In this document: positions 26,836 through 35,146 of the stretch, one piece after another
Layout of the letters: every line of letters starts with the position of its first letter
How positions within the stretch are numbered: the first letter of the stretch is position 1
Assembly (NCBI RefSeq): GCF_008017545.1
Contig: NZ_VRTZ01000001.1
Location: forward strand, 310,001-374,000
Length of the DNA: 64,000 nt
Direction: 5' to 3'
Source of the DNA: Homoserinibacter sp. GY 40078
Lineage (GTDB): Bacteria; Actinomycetota; Actinomycetes; Actinomycetales; Microbacteriaceae
Position numbers and translations under genes: made by a program
The notes under the pieces: generated by a model
What the model was told of the DNA's origin: nothing
Seen by the model: the letters and a program-made list of their open reading frames with translations, nothing else
Database searches by the model: none

Positions 26836-27797
26836 GCGCCCCTCCAGACGCGCTCGATGATCTCGGCGGGCGACCCGAGACCGGGCGACCCGAGAGCGAG
26901 CGACAAGGCGACCCGTGCACGCGAGGTGGTGAGGTCTCCCGCGAAGATCGCGCCCGCCGCGGCGAGATCGGCTCCACCCCCGAGCCCGTAGGCGGGGCGC
27001 ACGACGCCAGCGCCCGTTCGCGAGGTGAGGAGCACGGTGACTCCTGCGGCGACGGCGTCGCGGACCGCCTCGACGGCCCCGTCGCCCAGGTTCCCGCGAC
27101 CCATCGCCTCGAGGACGATGCCTCGGGCACCGGCGGCCATCGAGGCCTCCACATGCTCGAAGCTCGACCCGGCGCCGACCTTCACAATGTCGACCCGCGG
27201 CATCGCGATGTCGGAGGTCCCGGCGAACACCGCGCCGCGAAGGGGGCTCGAGAGGCGGATGACCTCGCCATCGTCGATGAGCGCGAGCGCGCCGGCAGGG
27301 CCTCCCGAGAAGGCGTCGATCGCGGAGCTGTGCACCTTGCGGGCCTCTGCTCCGGCGATCGCGAGGCCGCCCATCACCACCGAGACGGGCACGGAGCTGC
27401 ACGCGACGGCGAAGGCATCCTTGAGGTTGCGCGTGGCGTCGGTGTCGGTCTCGCTCGCGGGACGCTGGGCTCCGGTCAGCGCGACCGCCGCATCGCGAGG
27501 CAGCAGCATGGCGGTCAGGAAGGCCATCTCCTCCAGAGTGTCCGTGCCGTGGGTGACGACCACGCCATCGCATCCGGAGTCGAGCAGACCGCGAATGCGA
27601 TCGACCACGGCGAGCATCGCGGGGAGGGTCGTGGCGTAGCTCGGAACCGGTTCGAGGTCCACCACTTCGACCGTGGTCGTGGGTGCGAGCGGCACCCCGG
27701 CGAGCAGTTCAGCTCCCCGGATCACCGGCACGAGTGCGCCACGTCCGTCGCTGCGCGACGCGATCGTGCCCCCCGTGGCCACCATTGCCAACTTCAC
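26832..27797 (-). CDS. Asparaginase-family amidohydrolase
   Basis: L-asparaginase/glutaminase fold, 321 residues, cytoplasmic (no signal peptide). The first catalytic threonine lies in VATGGTIAS (Thr about 11), the second in THGTDTLEE (Thr about 85), and the conserved lysine in EARKVHSS. It is the first gene of the nine-gene operon and is separated from a divergent SDR by a long inverted repeat. It may be a plain asparaginase, but next to a PuuE-like ring opener the more economical idea is hydrolysis of a half-amide intermediate (succinamate- or maleamate-like) with ammonia release; that is inference. Confidence 0.9.
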   Translation of the reverse strand: MKLAMVATGGTIASRSDGRGALVPVIRGAELLAGVPLAPTTTVEVVDLEPVPSYATTLPAMLAVVDRIRGLLDSGCDGVVVTHGTDTLEEMAFLTAMLLPRDAAVALTGAQRPASETDTDATRNLKDAFAVACSSVPVSVVMGGLAIAGAEARKVHSSAIDAFSGGPAGALALIDDGEVIRLSSPLRGAVFAGTSDIAMPRVDIVKVGAGSSFEHVEASMAAGARGIVLEAMGRGNLGDGAVEAVRDAVAAGVTVLLTSRTGAGVVRPAYGLGGGADLAAAGAIFAGDLTTSRARVALSLALGSPGLGSPAEIIERVWRGA

Positions 27798-27807
27798 TTG
27801 ACCTCCC

Positions 27808-27850
27808 GTGCAAACGTTCTTTCACAAGTAGATTGAAAGAACGTTTGCAC
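27808..27850. promoter_or_regulatory. 17-bp perfect inverted repeat, operator of the divergent operon head
   Basis: Arms 27808-27824 and 27834-27850 are exact inverse copies (GTGCAAACGTTCTTTCA and its complement) around a 9-base spacer. Each arm holds an AACGTT core, the CG-centred shape of LacI-family half-operators. It lies 11 bases before the asparaginase start and 38 before the SDR start, so it should govern both directions. The LacI protein at 19696-20703 is the likely ligand. Confidence 0.82.
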
Positions 27851-27888
27851 AGCAAGTCTTTTGGCCGAAGTTTTCCCAGCTGTAACAA

Positions 27889-28686
27889 ATGATCGGAACG
27901 AATGTGAGCCCTTCTGCCCCATCACCCCGGCACATCGCACCGCCGCTCGAGGGGCGAACCGCCCTTGTCACCGGAGCCCAACAGGGCATCGGCCGAGCGA
28001 CGGCGATCGCTCTCGCCGACGCGGGGGCGCGAGTCGCACTCAATGTGCTCGACGAGCCCGAGGGCATCCGCGTCGCCGAGGAGATCCGTGCTCGCGGAGG
28101 CGTCGCGTTCGTGATCGCCGGAGACCTCGCTCGGGTGCCGACAGCCTCGGAGATCGTCGAGAGCTGCGTCGACGCTTGGGGTCGGCTCGACATCCTGGTG
28201 AACAACGCAGGTGTCTTCCCGCGGCGCGCCTTCCTCGACATCGACGACGAGCTCTGGGACCGCGTGCTGGCCGTCAACCTCAGGTCCGCGGCATTCGTCG
28301 GGCAGGCGGCAGCGCGCGCCATGATCGCCGGAGGCGAGGGCGGCTCGATCGTCAACCTCTCGTCATCGGCCGTGCGCGGCCAGCCCCTCGGCGCCCACTA
28401 CGCGGCGAGCAAGGCGGGCGTCGACGCGCTCACTCGCACGATGGCGCTCGAGCTCGCCCCCCACGGCATCCGGGTGAACGCGCTCGCCCCGGGCCTCACC
28501 GACACCGCGCAACCTCGGGAGGCGAACTCCCCGGAAACGCTTCAGGCGCTCGCCGAGAAGATCCCGGCGGGACGCATGGGCACCGCCGACGAGATGGGGC
28601 AGCTCATCGCGCTGCTCGCGTCGGATGCCTTCGCGTACGTGACCGGTCAGGTGCTCCATGCCAACGGCGGCACCTTCATGCCGTAG
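27889..28686 (+). CDS. Short-chain dehydrogenase/reductase, divergent member of the amidohydrolase regulon
   Basis: Classical SDR of 265 residues. Cofactor motif VTGAQQGIG near residue 27, NNAG as LVNNAGVFPRRAF, catalytic Ser in VNLSSSAVRG, Tyr-x3-Lys in HYAASKAG and a C-terminal VTGQVLHANGGTFMP. The first 20 residues are a non-conserved extension; a GTG at 27904 is an alternative start. It shares the operator region with the divergent nine-gene operon, so it probably belongs to the same pathway as a second dehydrogenase step. Confidence 0.88.
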   Translation: MIGTNVSPSAPSPRHIAPPLEGRTALVTGAQQGIGRATAIALADAGARVALNVLDEPEGIRVAEEIRARGGVAFVIAGDLARVPTASEIVESCVDAWGRLDILVNNAGVFPRRAFLDIDDELWDRVLAVNLRSAAFVGQAAARAMIAGGEGGSIVNLSSSAVRGQPLGAHYAASKAGVDALTRTMALELAPHGIRVNALAPGLTDTAQPREANSPETLQALAEKIPAGRMGTADEMGQLIALLASDAFAYVTGQVLHANGGTFMP

Positions 28687-28768
28687 AGCGCATCCCGACT
28701 CCTCGGAGCGCGGCGGCCATCGCCCGCCCCCACAGGCCGCGGCAAGCCGGCCCCCCTAGGCTCGGTGC

Positions 28769-30211
28769 GTGACATCGCACACAGGGGACGACACCGACCG
28801 GGCGGCGGAGGCACGCGTGACGACCGGCGCACTCGCCGGACGCGAGCGCGACGGCATCCGGAGGTTCCTCGGGATCCCGTACGCGAAGCCGCCGTTCGAT
28901 GAGCGACGGTTCGCCGCACCCGAGCCTGCCGACGCCTGGGAGGGTGTGCGAGACGCGACGCGATTCGGAGCGACGGCTCCGCAGCCGCCCTACGGCGGCG
29001 ACATCGCCGAGCTGTTGAACTCTGTCGTGATCGAGGGCGACGACATCCTCACCGTCAATGTGTGGGCCCCGGCCGACGCGGCGAATGCACCCGTCGTGCT
29101 GTGGCTGCACGGCGGTGCTCTCGAACGGGGCTCCTCCGCGCAGTCCGGATACGACGGGTCGACCTTCGCGCGCGAAGGCATCGTGTTCGTCTCGGCGAAC
29201 TACCGCCTCGGCATCGAAGGCTTCAGCGTGCTCGAGGGCTCCCCGCTCAACCTCGGCCTCCTCGACGCGGCTCTCGCACTCGAGTGGGTGCACCGGGAGG
29301 TCGCGGCGTTCGGGGGCGATCGGTCGCACATCACGCTCATGGGCGAATCCGCGGGTGGGCTGCTGGTGGCGGCGCTCGCCTCGCGCCCCGACTCACGCGA
29401 ACTCATCGTCGGCGCGATCATCGAATCCGGCCCGCTCGACGCGGATCCCCCGAAGCGCGCCGGGCGCGCATCGGCCGCGATCGCCCAGCATCTTGGAATC
29501 CGTCCGACCCGCGAGGCCTTCAGCGCCGTCCCGCCGCAGGACCTGATCCGCGCGCGCGCCGAGCTCAACCGAGGGGGTTCCCTCCTCTCGGGCTCGACGG
29601 CGTCGTTCTCGCTCGCACTCGACCCCGCGACGTTGCCGCAGGCTCCGCGGGACGCGCTCGTGGACTTTCCGCATCCGATCCTCATCGGCACGAACACCGA
29701 CGAATACCGGATCTGGTTCCGGCCGGAGTCGCTGGAGAAGATCCGCGGACTCACCGCCGTGGCGGGGCGCCTGGCCCTCCGCATCTCCGCGCGGGCGGCG
29801 AGAGAGGCCCGCGCCGCGTTCCCCGACGCGAACCCCGGCGAGGTGCTGGGCCAGCTGCTCGGCGAGAAGCTGGTTCGCGCGCCCGCGACCCGCCTGGCGC
29901 GAACCCGCCGCACTCCGACCTACGTGTACGAGTTCGCCTGGCAGAGCCCGGTGCGCGACCTGCGCGCCGCCCACGCGGTCGAACTCGGGTTCGTGTTCGA
30001 TGCACTCGACACCGACGATGCGGTCGCGCTCGGTGGCACCGATGCCCCCGCCGACCTCGCCCGCGAGATGCACGCCGCCTGGGTGCGCTTCATCCGCACG
30101 GGTGACCCCGGGTGGCCGCGGTTCGACACCGACCGGATCACGCAGGTGTGGGACACCACGTCACGCGCGATGCCGCAGCGACGCCAGGGACTCGTCGACG
30201 CCCTGGGCTGA
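28769..30211 (+). CDS. Type B carboxylesterase
   Basis: Alpha/beta-hydrolase of the carboxylesterase/PnbA family, 480 residues. The early FLGIPYAKPPFDERRF segment, oxyanion region LWLHGGALERGS, nucleophile elbow GESAGG (Ser about 193), acid residue in GTNTDEYRIW and the His in AAHAVELGFVF are visible. No export signal. The GTG start lies six bases after a TAGGCT hexamer (28757-28762), so the transcript is probably leaderless. Substrate unknown. It follows the SDR gene by 82 bases and may be transcribed independently. Confidence 0.9.
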   Translation: MTSHTGDDTDRAAEARVTTGALAGRERDGIRRFLGIPYAKPPFDERRFAAPEPADAWEGVRDATRFGATAPQPPYGGDIAELLNSVVIEGDDILTVNVWAPADAANAPVVLWLHGGALERGSSAQSGYDGSTFAREGIVFVSANYRLGIEGFSVLEGSPLNLGLLDAALALEWVHREVAAFGGDRSHITLMGESAGGLLVAALASRPDSRELIVGAIIESGPLDADPPKRAGRASAAIAQHLGIRPTREAFSAVPPQDLIRARAELNRGGSLLSGSTASFSLALDPATLPQAPRDALVDFPHPILIGTNTDEYRIWFRPESLEKIRGLTAVAGRLALRISARAAREARAAFPDANPGEVLGQLLGEKLVRAPATRLARTRRTPTYVYEFAWQSPVRDLRAAHAVELGFVFDALDTDDAVALGGTDAPADLAREMHAAWVRFIRTGDPGWPRFDTDRITQVWDTTSRAMPQRRQGLVDALG

Positions 30212-30273
30212 GGCGGCTACGACCCACCCGATCGGGACGTGACCGATCCCGGGGATTCGGACATTCTTCAGTA

Positions 30274-30831
30274 GTGGAGAACGACGATCGCGACGTGTGG
30301 GCGCAGGTGCTTCGAGGAGACGCCCGCGCCTTCGGCGTGATCTGGGACCGTCATCACATTCGGGTCTTCCGGCACCTACGCTCGACGGGCCTCGATCGCG
30401 CGGACGCCGAAGACCTCACCGCGGCGACGTTCTTGGAGCTGTGGCGGCGCCGGGCGTCGACCCGATTCGTGGACGGATCGCTGCTGCCGTGGCTCATCGT
30501 CACCGCGCGGAACGTCGCAAGGAACGCGAGTCGATCACGTCGCCGGTACGAGCGTCTCCTCAGTAGCCTTCCGGCGCCGGAGCCCGCGACCGACCCCGCC
30601 GAGCGCCACGAGGTCGACGATCGTTCGGCGGACATCCGGTCCGCCCTTGCGGCCGCCTCCCGCACCGACGCGGACCTCGTGTCGATGACCGCGCTCGAGG
30701 GTTTCACGGTGCGCGAGGCGGCGTCGGCGCTCGGTCTCAGCGAGTCGGCCGCGAAGATGCGGCTGTCGAGATTCCGACATCGCGTACGACGTCTCAGCGA
30801 GACCCGGCCTACGCCCGAAGGAGGCACCTGA
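30274..30831 (+). CDS. ECF-type RNA polymerase sigma factor
   Basis: A 185-residue sigma-70 family protein with region 2 (DARAFGVIWDRHHIRVFRHL then DAEDLTAATFLELWRR) and region 4 (FTVREAASALGLSESAAKMR, a helix-turn-helix). The region between is charged and short, as in ECF sigmas. The GTG at 30274 was chosen because region 2 begins right after it; the longer frame overlaps the esterase gene. Its stop shares one base with the start of the downstream membrane protein (TGATG), suggesting that protein is its partner or regulator. Confidence 0.88.
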   Translation: MENDDRDVWAQVLRGDARAFGVIWDRHHIRVFRHLRSTGLDRADAEDLTAATFLELWRRRASTRFVDGSLLPWLIVTARNVARNASRSRRRYERLLSSLPAPEPATDPAERHEVDDRSADIRSALAAASRTDADLVSMTALEGFTVREAASALGLSESAAKMRLSRFRHRVRRLSETRPTPEGGT

Positions 30832-31550
30832 TGGACGACGACTTCACTCCGTCGCGCGCGGAGGCGATCCGCGGCGCGTTGATCGGCCACATCGCCACCG
30901 ATCGACGATCCCCCGCCGTGCGTCTTCTCGGTGCCGCCGCCCTGCTGCTCGTGGGGGCCGCCGCGGGAGTCGGTGGCGCGGTGGCCGCGTACGGCGCGAC
31001 GGGAACGCCGCCTGCCGCGGGCGACCACGCGCCCACGAGCACCGACCCTGACGACGTGCCGCCGGACGAGCCGACGCTCGAGCAGATCGCGGACGGGCTC
31101 AGTGATCTCGTGGGGGCAGAGGGCTCGCCAACGGAGGCCGGAGACGGATTCGCGGGCATGAGGGTCGGCATCACCACCGGCACGATCGACGTGTACTGGG
31201 TCGGCGAGCCCGGCTCGCGTATCGCCGACTACCTGGCAGAGGTGCCGAGCCGCTTCGACGTCGAGATCCACCCGGCCCGGTACAGCCTCGCTGAGATGAC
31301 GGACGCTGTCACTCGACTCTTCCGGGCGAAGTACGACCAGGGCGACGAGGTGGGGTTCACCATCGTCAAGGCCGGCCCCACGGTCGAGGGAAGCGGCATC
31401 GCTGTCGGATACGTCGGCTCCGCCGACCCTGACGACGTCGCCGCCTGGGCTGCCGATGCCGCGCAGATCGCGATCAGCTCCGCCGCGCCCACGGAGGCCA
31501 TCCACTCGCTGACGGGATCGGCGGGCCTCTGCCCGCCAGGTCAGGGGTGA
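30831..31550 (+). CDS. Single-pass membrane protein, possible sigma-factor partner
   Basis: A 239-residue protein: cytoplasmic N-terminus of about 28 residues, one Ala/Gly-rich membrane helix (about 31-55), an acidic, Pro-rich linker (DHAPTSTDPDDVPPDEP) and an outside domain of about 160 residues with mixed strands and helices. No zinc-binding HxxxCxxC anti-sigma motif is present, so it is not a standard ZAS anti-sigma factor. Translational coupling to the ECF sigma gene is the only clue to its job. I do not recognise the outer domain. Confidence 0.78.
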   Translation: MDDDFTPSRAEAIRGALIGHIATDRRSPAVRLLGAAALLLVGAAAGVGGAVAAYGATGTPPAAGDHAPTSTDPDDVPPDEPTLEQIADGLSDLVGAEGSPTEAGDGFAGMRVGITTGTIDVYWVGEPGSRIADYLAEVPSRFDVEIHPARYSLAEMTDAVTRLFRAKYDQGDEVGFTIVKAGPTVEGSGIAVGYVGSADPDDVAAWAADAAQIAISSAAPTEAIHSLTGSAGLCPPGQG

Positions 31551-31571
31551 GCCGGACCGATCTGATCCGGC
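31551..31571. terminator. Weak hairpin between convergent genes
   Basis: GCCGGA and TCCGGC pair around a 9-base loop in the 35-base gap between the convergent sigma-partner and GntR genes. There is no T run, so it is at best a bidirectional GC-rich terminator. Confidence 0.35.
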
Positions 31572-31585
31572 CAGCGACCTAGCGG

Positions 31586-32224
31586 CTAGGAGATCGCAGC
31601 GGCGAGGCGCTCTTCCGCACGCCCCAGGTGCTCGGCGAGCAGGGCAACCGCACCCTCGCCGTCCCCTGCCGCGACGAGTTCCACGATCCGTCGGTGCTCG
31701 TCGAGGATCTGATCCACGGGGATCAGCCGCCGCCCCTGCACCTGCGCCATGCACATCCGCACCTCGGCGACGAGCGCGTGGTACGCCCGCGAGGTGCGCT
31801 CGCTGCCGATCGCGTCGACCATCTCGGTGTGAAAGCGCATGTCGGGGTCGACGATGTCGATCGACGATCCGCCGAGGTGCCGGGCGATCTCGTCGTTCGC
31901 CTCGCGCGCGGCGCTCGGTACCCGTCGCTCGGCTGCGAGCTCGCGCAGCGCCTCCGCCTCGATGCGTCGACGCGTGCGGTAGATGTCGCGCACGGATGCC
32001 TCATCGAGCGGCCGGACCCGCGCGCTGCGGTGCGGGGTGCGCTGCAGCAGCCCCTCGGCCACGAGCTTCTCGATGGCCGCCTTGGCGCTCGACCGGGCGA
32101 CCTCGAAGCGCTCGGCTGCCCACGCCTCCGTCACGAGGGAGCCGGGCGCCAGCTCGCCGTCGAACACGGCGGCGCGCAGTTCGTTCGCCACCGCGTCCAC
32201 CACGCCGGTCACCTGAATCGCCAT
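31586..32224 (-). CDS. GntR-family regulator, FCD subfamily
   Basis: A 212-residue regulator. N-terminal winged helix (ELRAAVFDGELAPGSLVTEA then AERFEVARSSAKAAIEKLVA, about 12-55) and a helical FCD effector domain. It is divergent from an FAD/Fe-S D-lactate dehydrogenase-type gene, with a TTGTC-G-GACAA palindrome between them, the operator form used by FCD regulators such as LldR and PdhR. It probably senses lactate or another 2-hydroxy acid and represses the dehydrogenase; the ligand is inferred from the neighbour. Confidence 0.9.
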   Translation of the reverse strand: MAIQVTGVVDAVANELRAAVFDGELAPGSLVTEAWAAERFEVARSSAKAAIEKLVAEGLLQRTPHRSARVRPLDEASVRDIYRTRRRIEAEALRELAAERRVPSAAREANDEIARHLGGSSIDIVDPDMRFHTEMVDAIGSERTSRAYHALVAEVRMCMAQVQGRRLIPVDQILDEHRRIVELVAAGDGEGAVALLAEHLGRAEERLAAAIS

Positions 32225-32272
32225 CGCGCAGCCCTCCCGGCCATCAGGATAGTTGCCGTCAGTTCAGTAGAC

Positions 32273-32283
32273 TTGTCGGACAA
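32273..32283. promoter_or_regulatory. FCD-type GntR operator
   Basis: TTGTCGGACAA, a perfect TTGTC-N-GACAA palindrome, lies 16 bases before the dehydrogenase ATG and about 50 from the divergent gntR start. This matches the known operator form of FCD regulators. Confidence 0.75.
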
Positions 32284-32299
32284 TCTGCGAAGGAGCACG

Positions 32300-35146
32300 A
32301 TGAGTCCCGCCACCGTCGCCACCCCGCTCGACCCCGTGCTCCTCGACGGCGTCGAGGTCACCGGGCGCACCATCGAGCGCTACGCGATGGCGCACGACGC
32401 ATCCCACTACTCGCTCATCCCCGAGGCGATCGCCACCCCGCGCGACACCGATGAGCTGCGGCGGATCATGGCGGCAGCGACCGCGGCGGGGCGACCGATC
32501 GCGTTCCGCTCGGGCGGCACGAGCCTCTCTGGGCAGGGCGTTTCCGACGGCATCCTCGTCGACACCCGAAAGCACTTCCGCGGGATCGAGGTGCTCGACG
32601 CAGGGGCGCGGGTACGGGTGCAGCCGGGCGCGACCGTGCGGCAGGTGAACGCGCGGCTCTCGCGCCACGGCCGCAAACTCGGCCCCGATCCGGCGAGCGA
32701 GATCGCCTGCACGATCGGCGGAGTCATCGCCGACAACTCGAGCGGCATGGCGTGCGGCATCACGCAGAACAGCTACCGCACCCTCGAATCGATGATCGTC
32801 GTGCTGCCCGACGGCACAGTGCTCGACACGGGCGCGAGCGACGCGGATGAACGGCTCGCGGCATCCGCGCCAGCCCTGCATGCGGGGCTCACGGCTCTGC
32901 GACGTCGCCTCCTCGACTCGCCCGAGGCGGTCGCGCGCGTGCGGCAGCAGTTCTCGATGAAGAACACGATGGGCTACGGGGTGAACTCACTGCTCGACTT
33001 CGACCGGCCGATCGACATCCTGAGCCACCTCATCGTGGGCAGCGAGGGCACGCTCGCGTTCGTCGCGGAGGCGACGTTCGCGACCGTCGAGGTGATGCCG
33101 TCGATCTCGACCGGGCTGCTCGTGTTCCCCGACCTCGACCGGGCGACCGAGGCGATCCCGGCGCTCGTGGAGGCCGGCTTCGCCACGGTCGAGCTCATGG
33201 ATGCGCGCTCGCTCGCCGTGGCCCAGGGACTCGCCGACGTGCCGGAGGCGATCGCGGGGCTCTCGGTCGCGGCACACACGGCGCTGCTCGTCGAGCTGCA
33301 CGCCACCGACCCGGATGCCCTCGCCGCGCGCGAGGCCGAGGTCGCCGTGCTGCTCGCATCCTTCGACCTCGCGGGCGCGCCGCGGATGACGCGGGATGCC
33401 GCCGAGCGCGCCGCGCTCTGGCGCGTGCGCAAGGGCCTCTACCCCGCCATCGCCGGCGCCCGCCCCTCGGGTTCGACAGCACTGCTCGAAGACATCGTCG
33501 TGCCCGTGGATCGCCTCCGCGAGACCTGCGAGCACCTCGTCGCGCTCTTCGACGAGCACGGATACGAAGACTCGGTGATCTTCGGCCACGCCAAGGACGG
33601 CAACCTGCACTTCATGCTCACCGAGCGCTTCACGGAGGCCGACGGGGTCGAGCGCTACCGCGCGTTCACCGACGCACTCGTGGAGCTCGTGCTCGGGGTG
33701 GGCGGGTCGCTCAAGGCCGAGCACGGCACCGGCCGGGTCATGGCGCCGTTCGTGCACCGGCAGTACGGCGACGAGCTCTACGCGATCATGTGCGAGATCA
33801 AGGCGCTGTTCGATCCGCAGGGCATTCTCAACCCCGGGGTGATCATCAGCGACGACCCGGATTCGTACCTGCAGCACCTGAAGCGACTGCCTCGGGTGGA
33901 GTCGGAGGTCGACCGCTGCGTCGAGTGCGGCTACTGCGAGCCGAGCTGCCCGAGCCGGGATCTCACCCTCACGCCGCGGCAGCGCATCGGGCTTCGGCGC
34001 GACATCGCGATCGCGGAGGCGGACGGCGACGATCGCCTCGCCGCCGCGCTGCGCGCCGACTACGACTACGACGGGGTGCAGACCTGCGCCGTCGACGGCA
34101 TGTGCGCGGTCGCGTGCCCGGTCGACATCAACACCGGCGATCTCGTGCGGCGCCTGCGCGCTGAGAACCGAGCCGCGGTCCCTGCCGCCGTGTGGGGCGC
34201 GGCGGCGCGCGCGTGGGGTGCGACGACACGAGCGGGCGGCATCGCCCTCACGATCGCCGATGTGCTCCCCGCGCCGCTCGTCACGGGAGTGACGGACGCC
34301 GCCCGCGCCGTTCTCGGTGCCGACACCGTGCCCCGCTACGACTCGGGCCTGCCGCGCGGAGGGCAGCCGCGGCCACGCGCGACCGGCCCCGTGCCTGCGG
34401 CGCAGGCGGTGTTCTTCGCCGCGTGCATCGGCACGATGTTCGGCCCCGAGCCCGGGGGTGACGGCGACGAGCGCCCGCTCGGATCGGCGGATGCCTTCCT
34501 GCGACTCGCGGCGCGCGCCGGAGTCGAGGTGGTGATCCCCGACGGGATCGGCAGCCTCTGCTGCGGCACCCCGTGGAAGTCGAAGGGCTTCACCGGCGGA
34601 TACCAGTCGATGAGCGAGCGCGTGCTGCCCGCGCTCTGGGAGGCGAGCCGGGGCGGCGAGCTGCCGATCGTGTGCGACGCCGCATCCTGCACCGAAGGCC
34701 TCGAGACGATGGCGACGATCGCCGCCGCTGCGGGGAGCGAGTACGCGGGGCTGCGCTTCATCGACTCGACCGAGTTCGTGCGCGACGAGCTGCTCGGGCA
34801 CCTCACGGTGACCCGCGCGGTCGAGTCGGTCGCCGTGCACCCCACCTGCTCGACGACCGCTCTCGGCACCACGGACGCCCTCGTCGGCATCGCGCGCGCC
34901 CTCTCCCCGGATGTCGTGGTTCCCGACGCGTGGGGGTGCTGCGCCTTCGCCGGCGACCGCGGCCTGCTGCACCCGGAGCTCACCGCATCGGCGACCGCGC
35001 CGGAGGCGGCCGAGCTGGCCGAGCGCGACTACGCCGCCTACGTCTCGGCGAACCGCACCTGCGAGCTCGGCATGACCCGCGCATCCGGCAAGCCGTTCGA
35101 GCACGTGCTGACGCTGCTGGAACGCGCGACGCGGGTCAGAGAATGA
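32300..35146 (+). CDS. FAD- and Fe-S-dependent D-lactate dehydrogenase-type oxidoreductase
   Basis: A 948-residue fusion of a GlcD-like flavoprotein and a GlpC/LutA-like Fe-S module. The N-terminal FAD_binding_4 domain has FRSGGTSLSGQGVS; the FAD-oxidase C domain holds FGHAKDGNLHFML and GGSLKAEHGTG. Two ferredoxin-type clusters follow, CVECGYCEPSCPS (about 541-553) and CAVDGMCAVACPVD (about 596-609), then CCG-type motifs CCGTPW (about 754) and WGCCAFAGD (about 878). Such enzymes oxidise D-lactate or D-2-hydroxyglutarate and pass electrons to quinone. AGGAG lies upstream of the ATG. Regulated by the divergent GntR protein. The 3' end overlaps the convergent SIR2-like gene by 11 bases. Confidence 0.92.
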   Translation: MSPATVATPLDPVLLDGVEVTGRTIERYAMAHDASHYSLIPEAIATPRDTDELRRIMAAATAAGRPIAFRSGGTSLSGQGVSDGILVDTRKHFRGIEVLDAGARVRVQPGATVRQVNARLSRHGRKLGPDPASEIACTIGGVIADNSSGMACGITQNSYRTLESMIVVLPDGTVLDTGASDADERLAASAPALHAGLTALRRRLLDSPEAVARVRQQFSMKNTMGYGVNSLLDFDRPIDILSHLIVGSEGTLAFVAEATFATVEVMPSISTGLLVFPDLDRATEAIPALVEAGFATVELMDARSLAVAQGLADVPEAIAGLSVAAHTALLVELHATDPDALAAREAEVAVLLASFDLAGAPRMTRDAAERAALWRVRKGLYPAIAGARPSGSTALLEDIVVPVDRLRETCEHLVALFDEHGYEDSVIFGHAKDGNLHFMLTERFTEADGVERYRAFTDALVELVLGVGGSLKAEHGTGRVMAPFVHRQYGDELYAIMCEIKALFDPQGILNPGVIISDDPDSYLQHLKRLPRVESEVDRCVECGYCEPSCPSRDLTLTPRQRIGLRRDIAIAEADGDDRLAAALRADYDYDGVQTCAVDGMCAVACPVDINTGDLVRRLRAENRAAVPAAVWGAAARAWGATTRAGGIALTIADVLPAPLVTGVTDAARAVLGADTVPRYDSGLPRGGQPRPRATGPVPAAQAVFFAACIGTMFGPEPGGDGDERPLGSADAFLRLAARAGVEVVIPDGIGSLCCGTPWKSKGFTGGYQSMSERVLPALWEASRGGELPIVCDAASCTEGLETMATIAAAAGSEYAGLRFIDSTEFVRDELLGHLTVTRAVESVAVHPTCSTTALGTTDALVGIARALSPDVVVPDAWGCCAFAGDRGLLHPELTASATAPEAAELAERDYAAYVSANRTCELGMTRASGKPFEHVLTLLERATRVRE

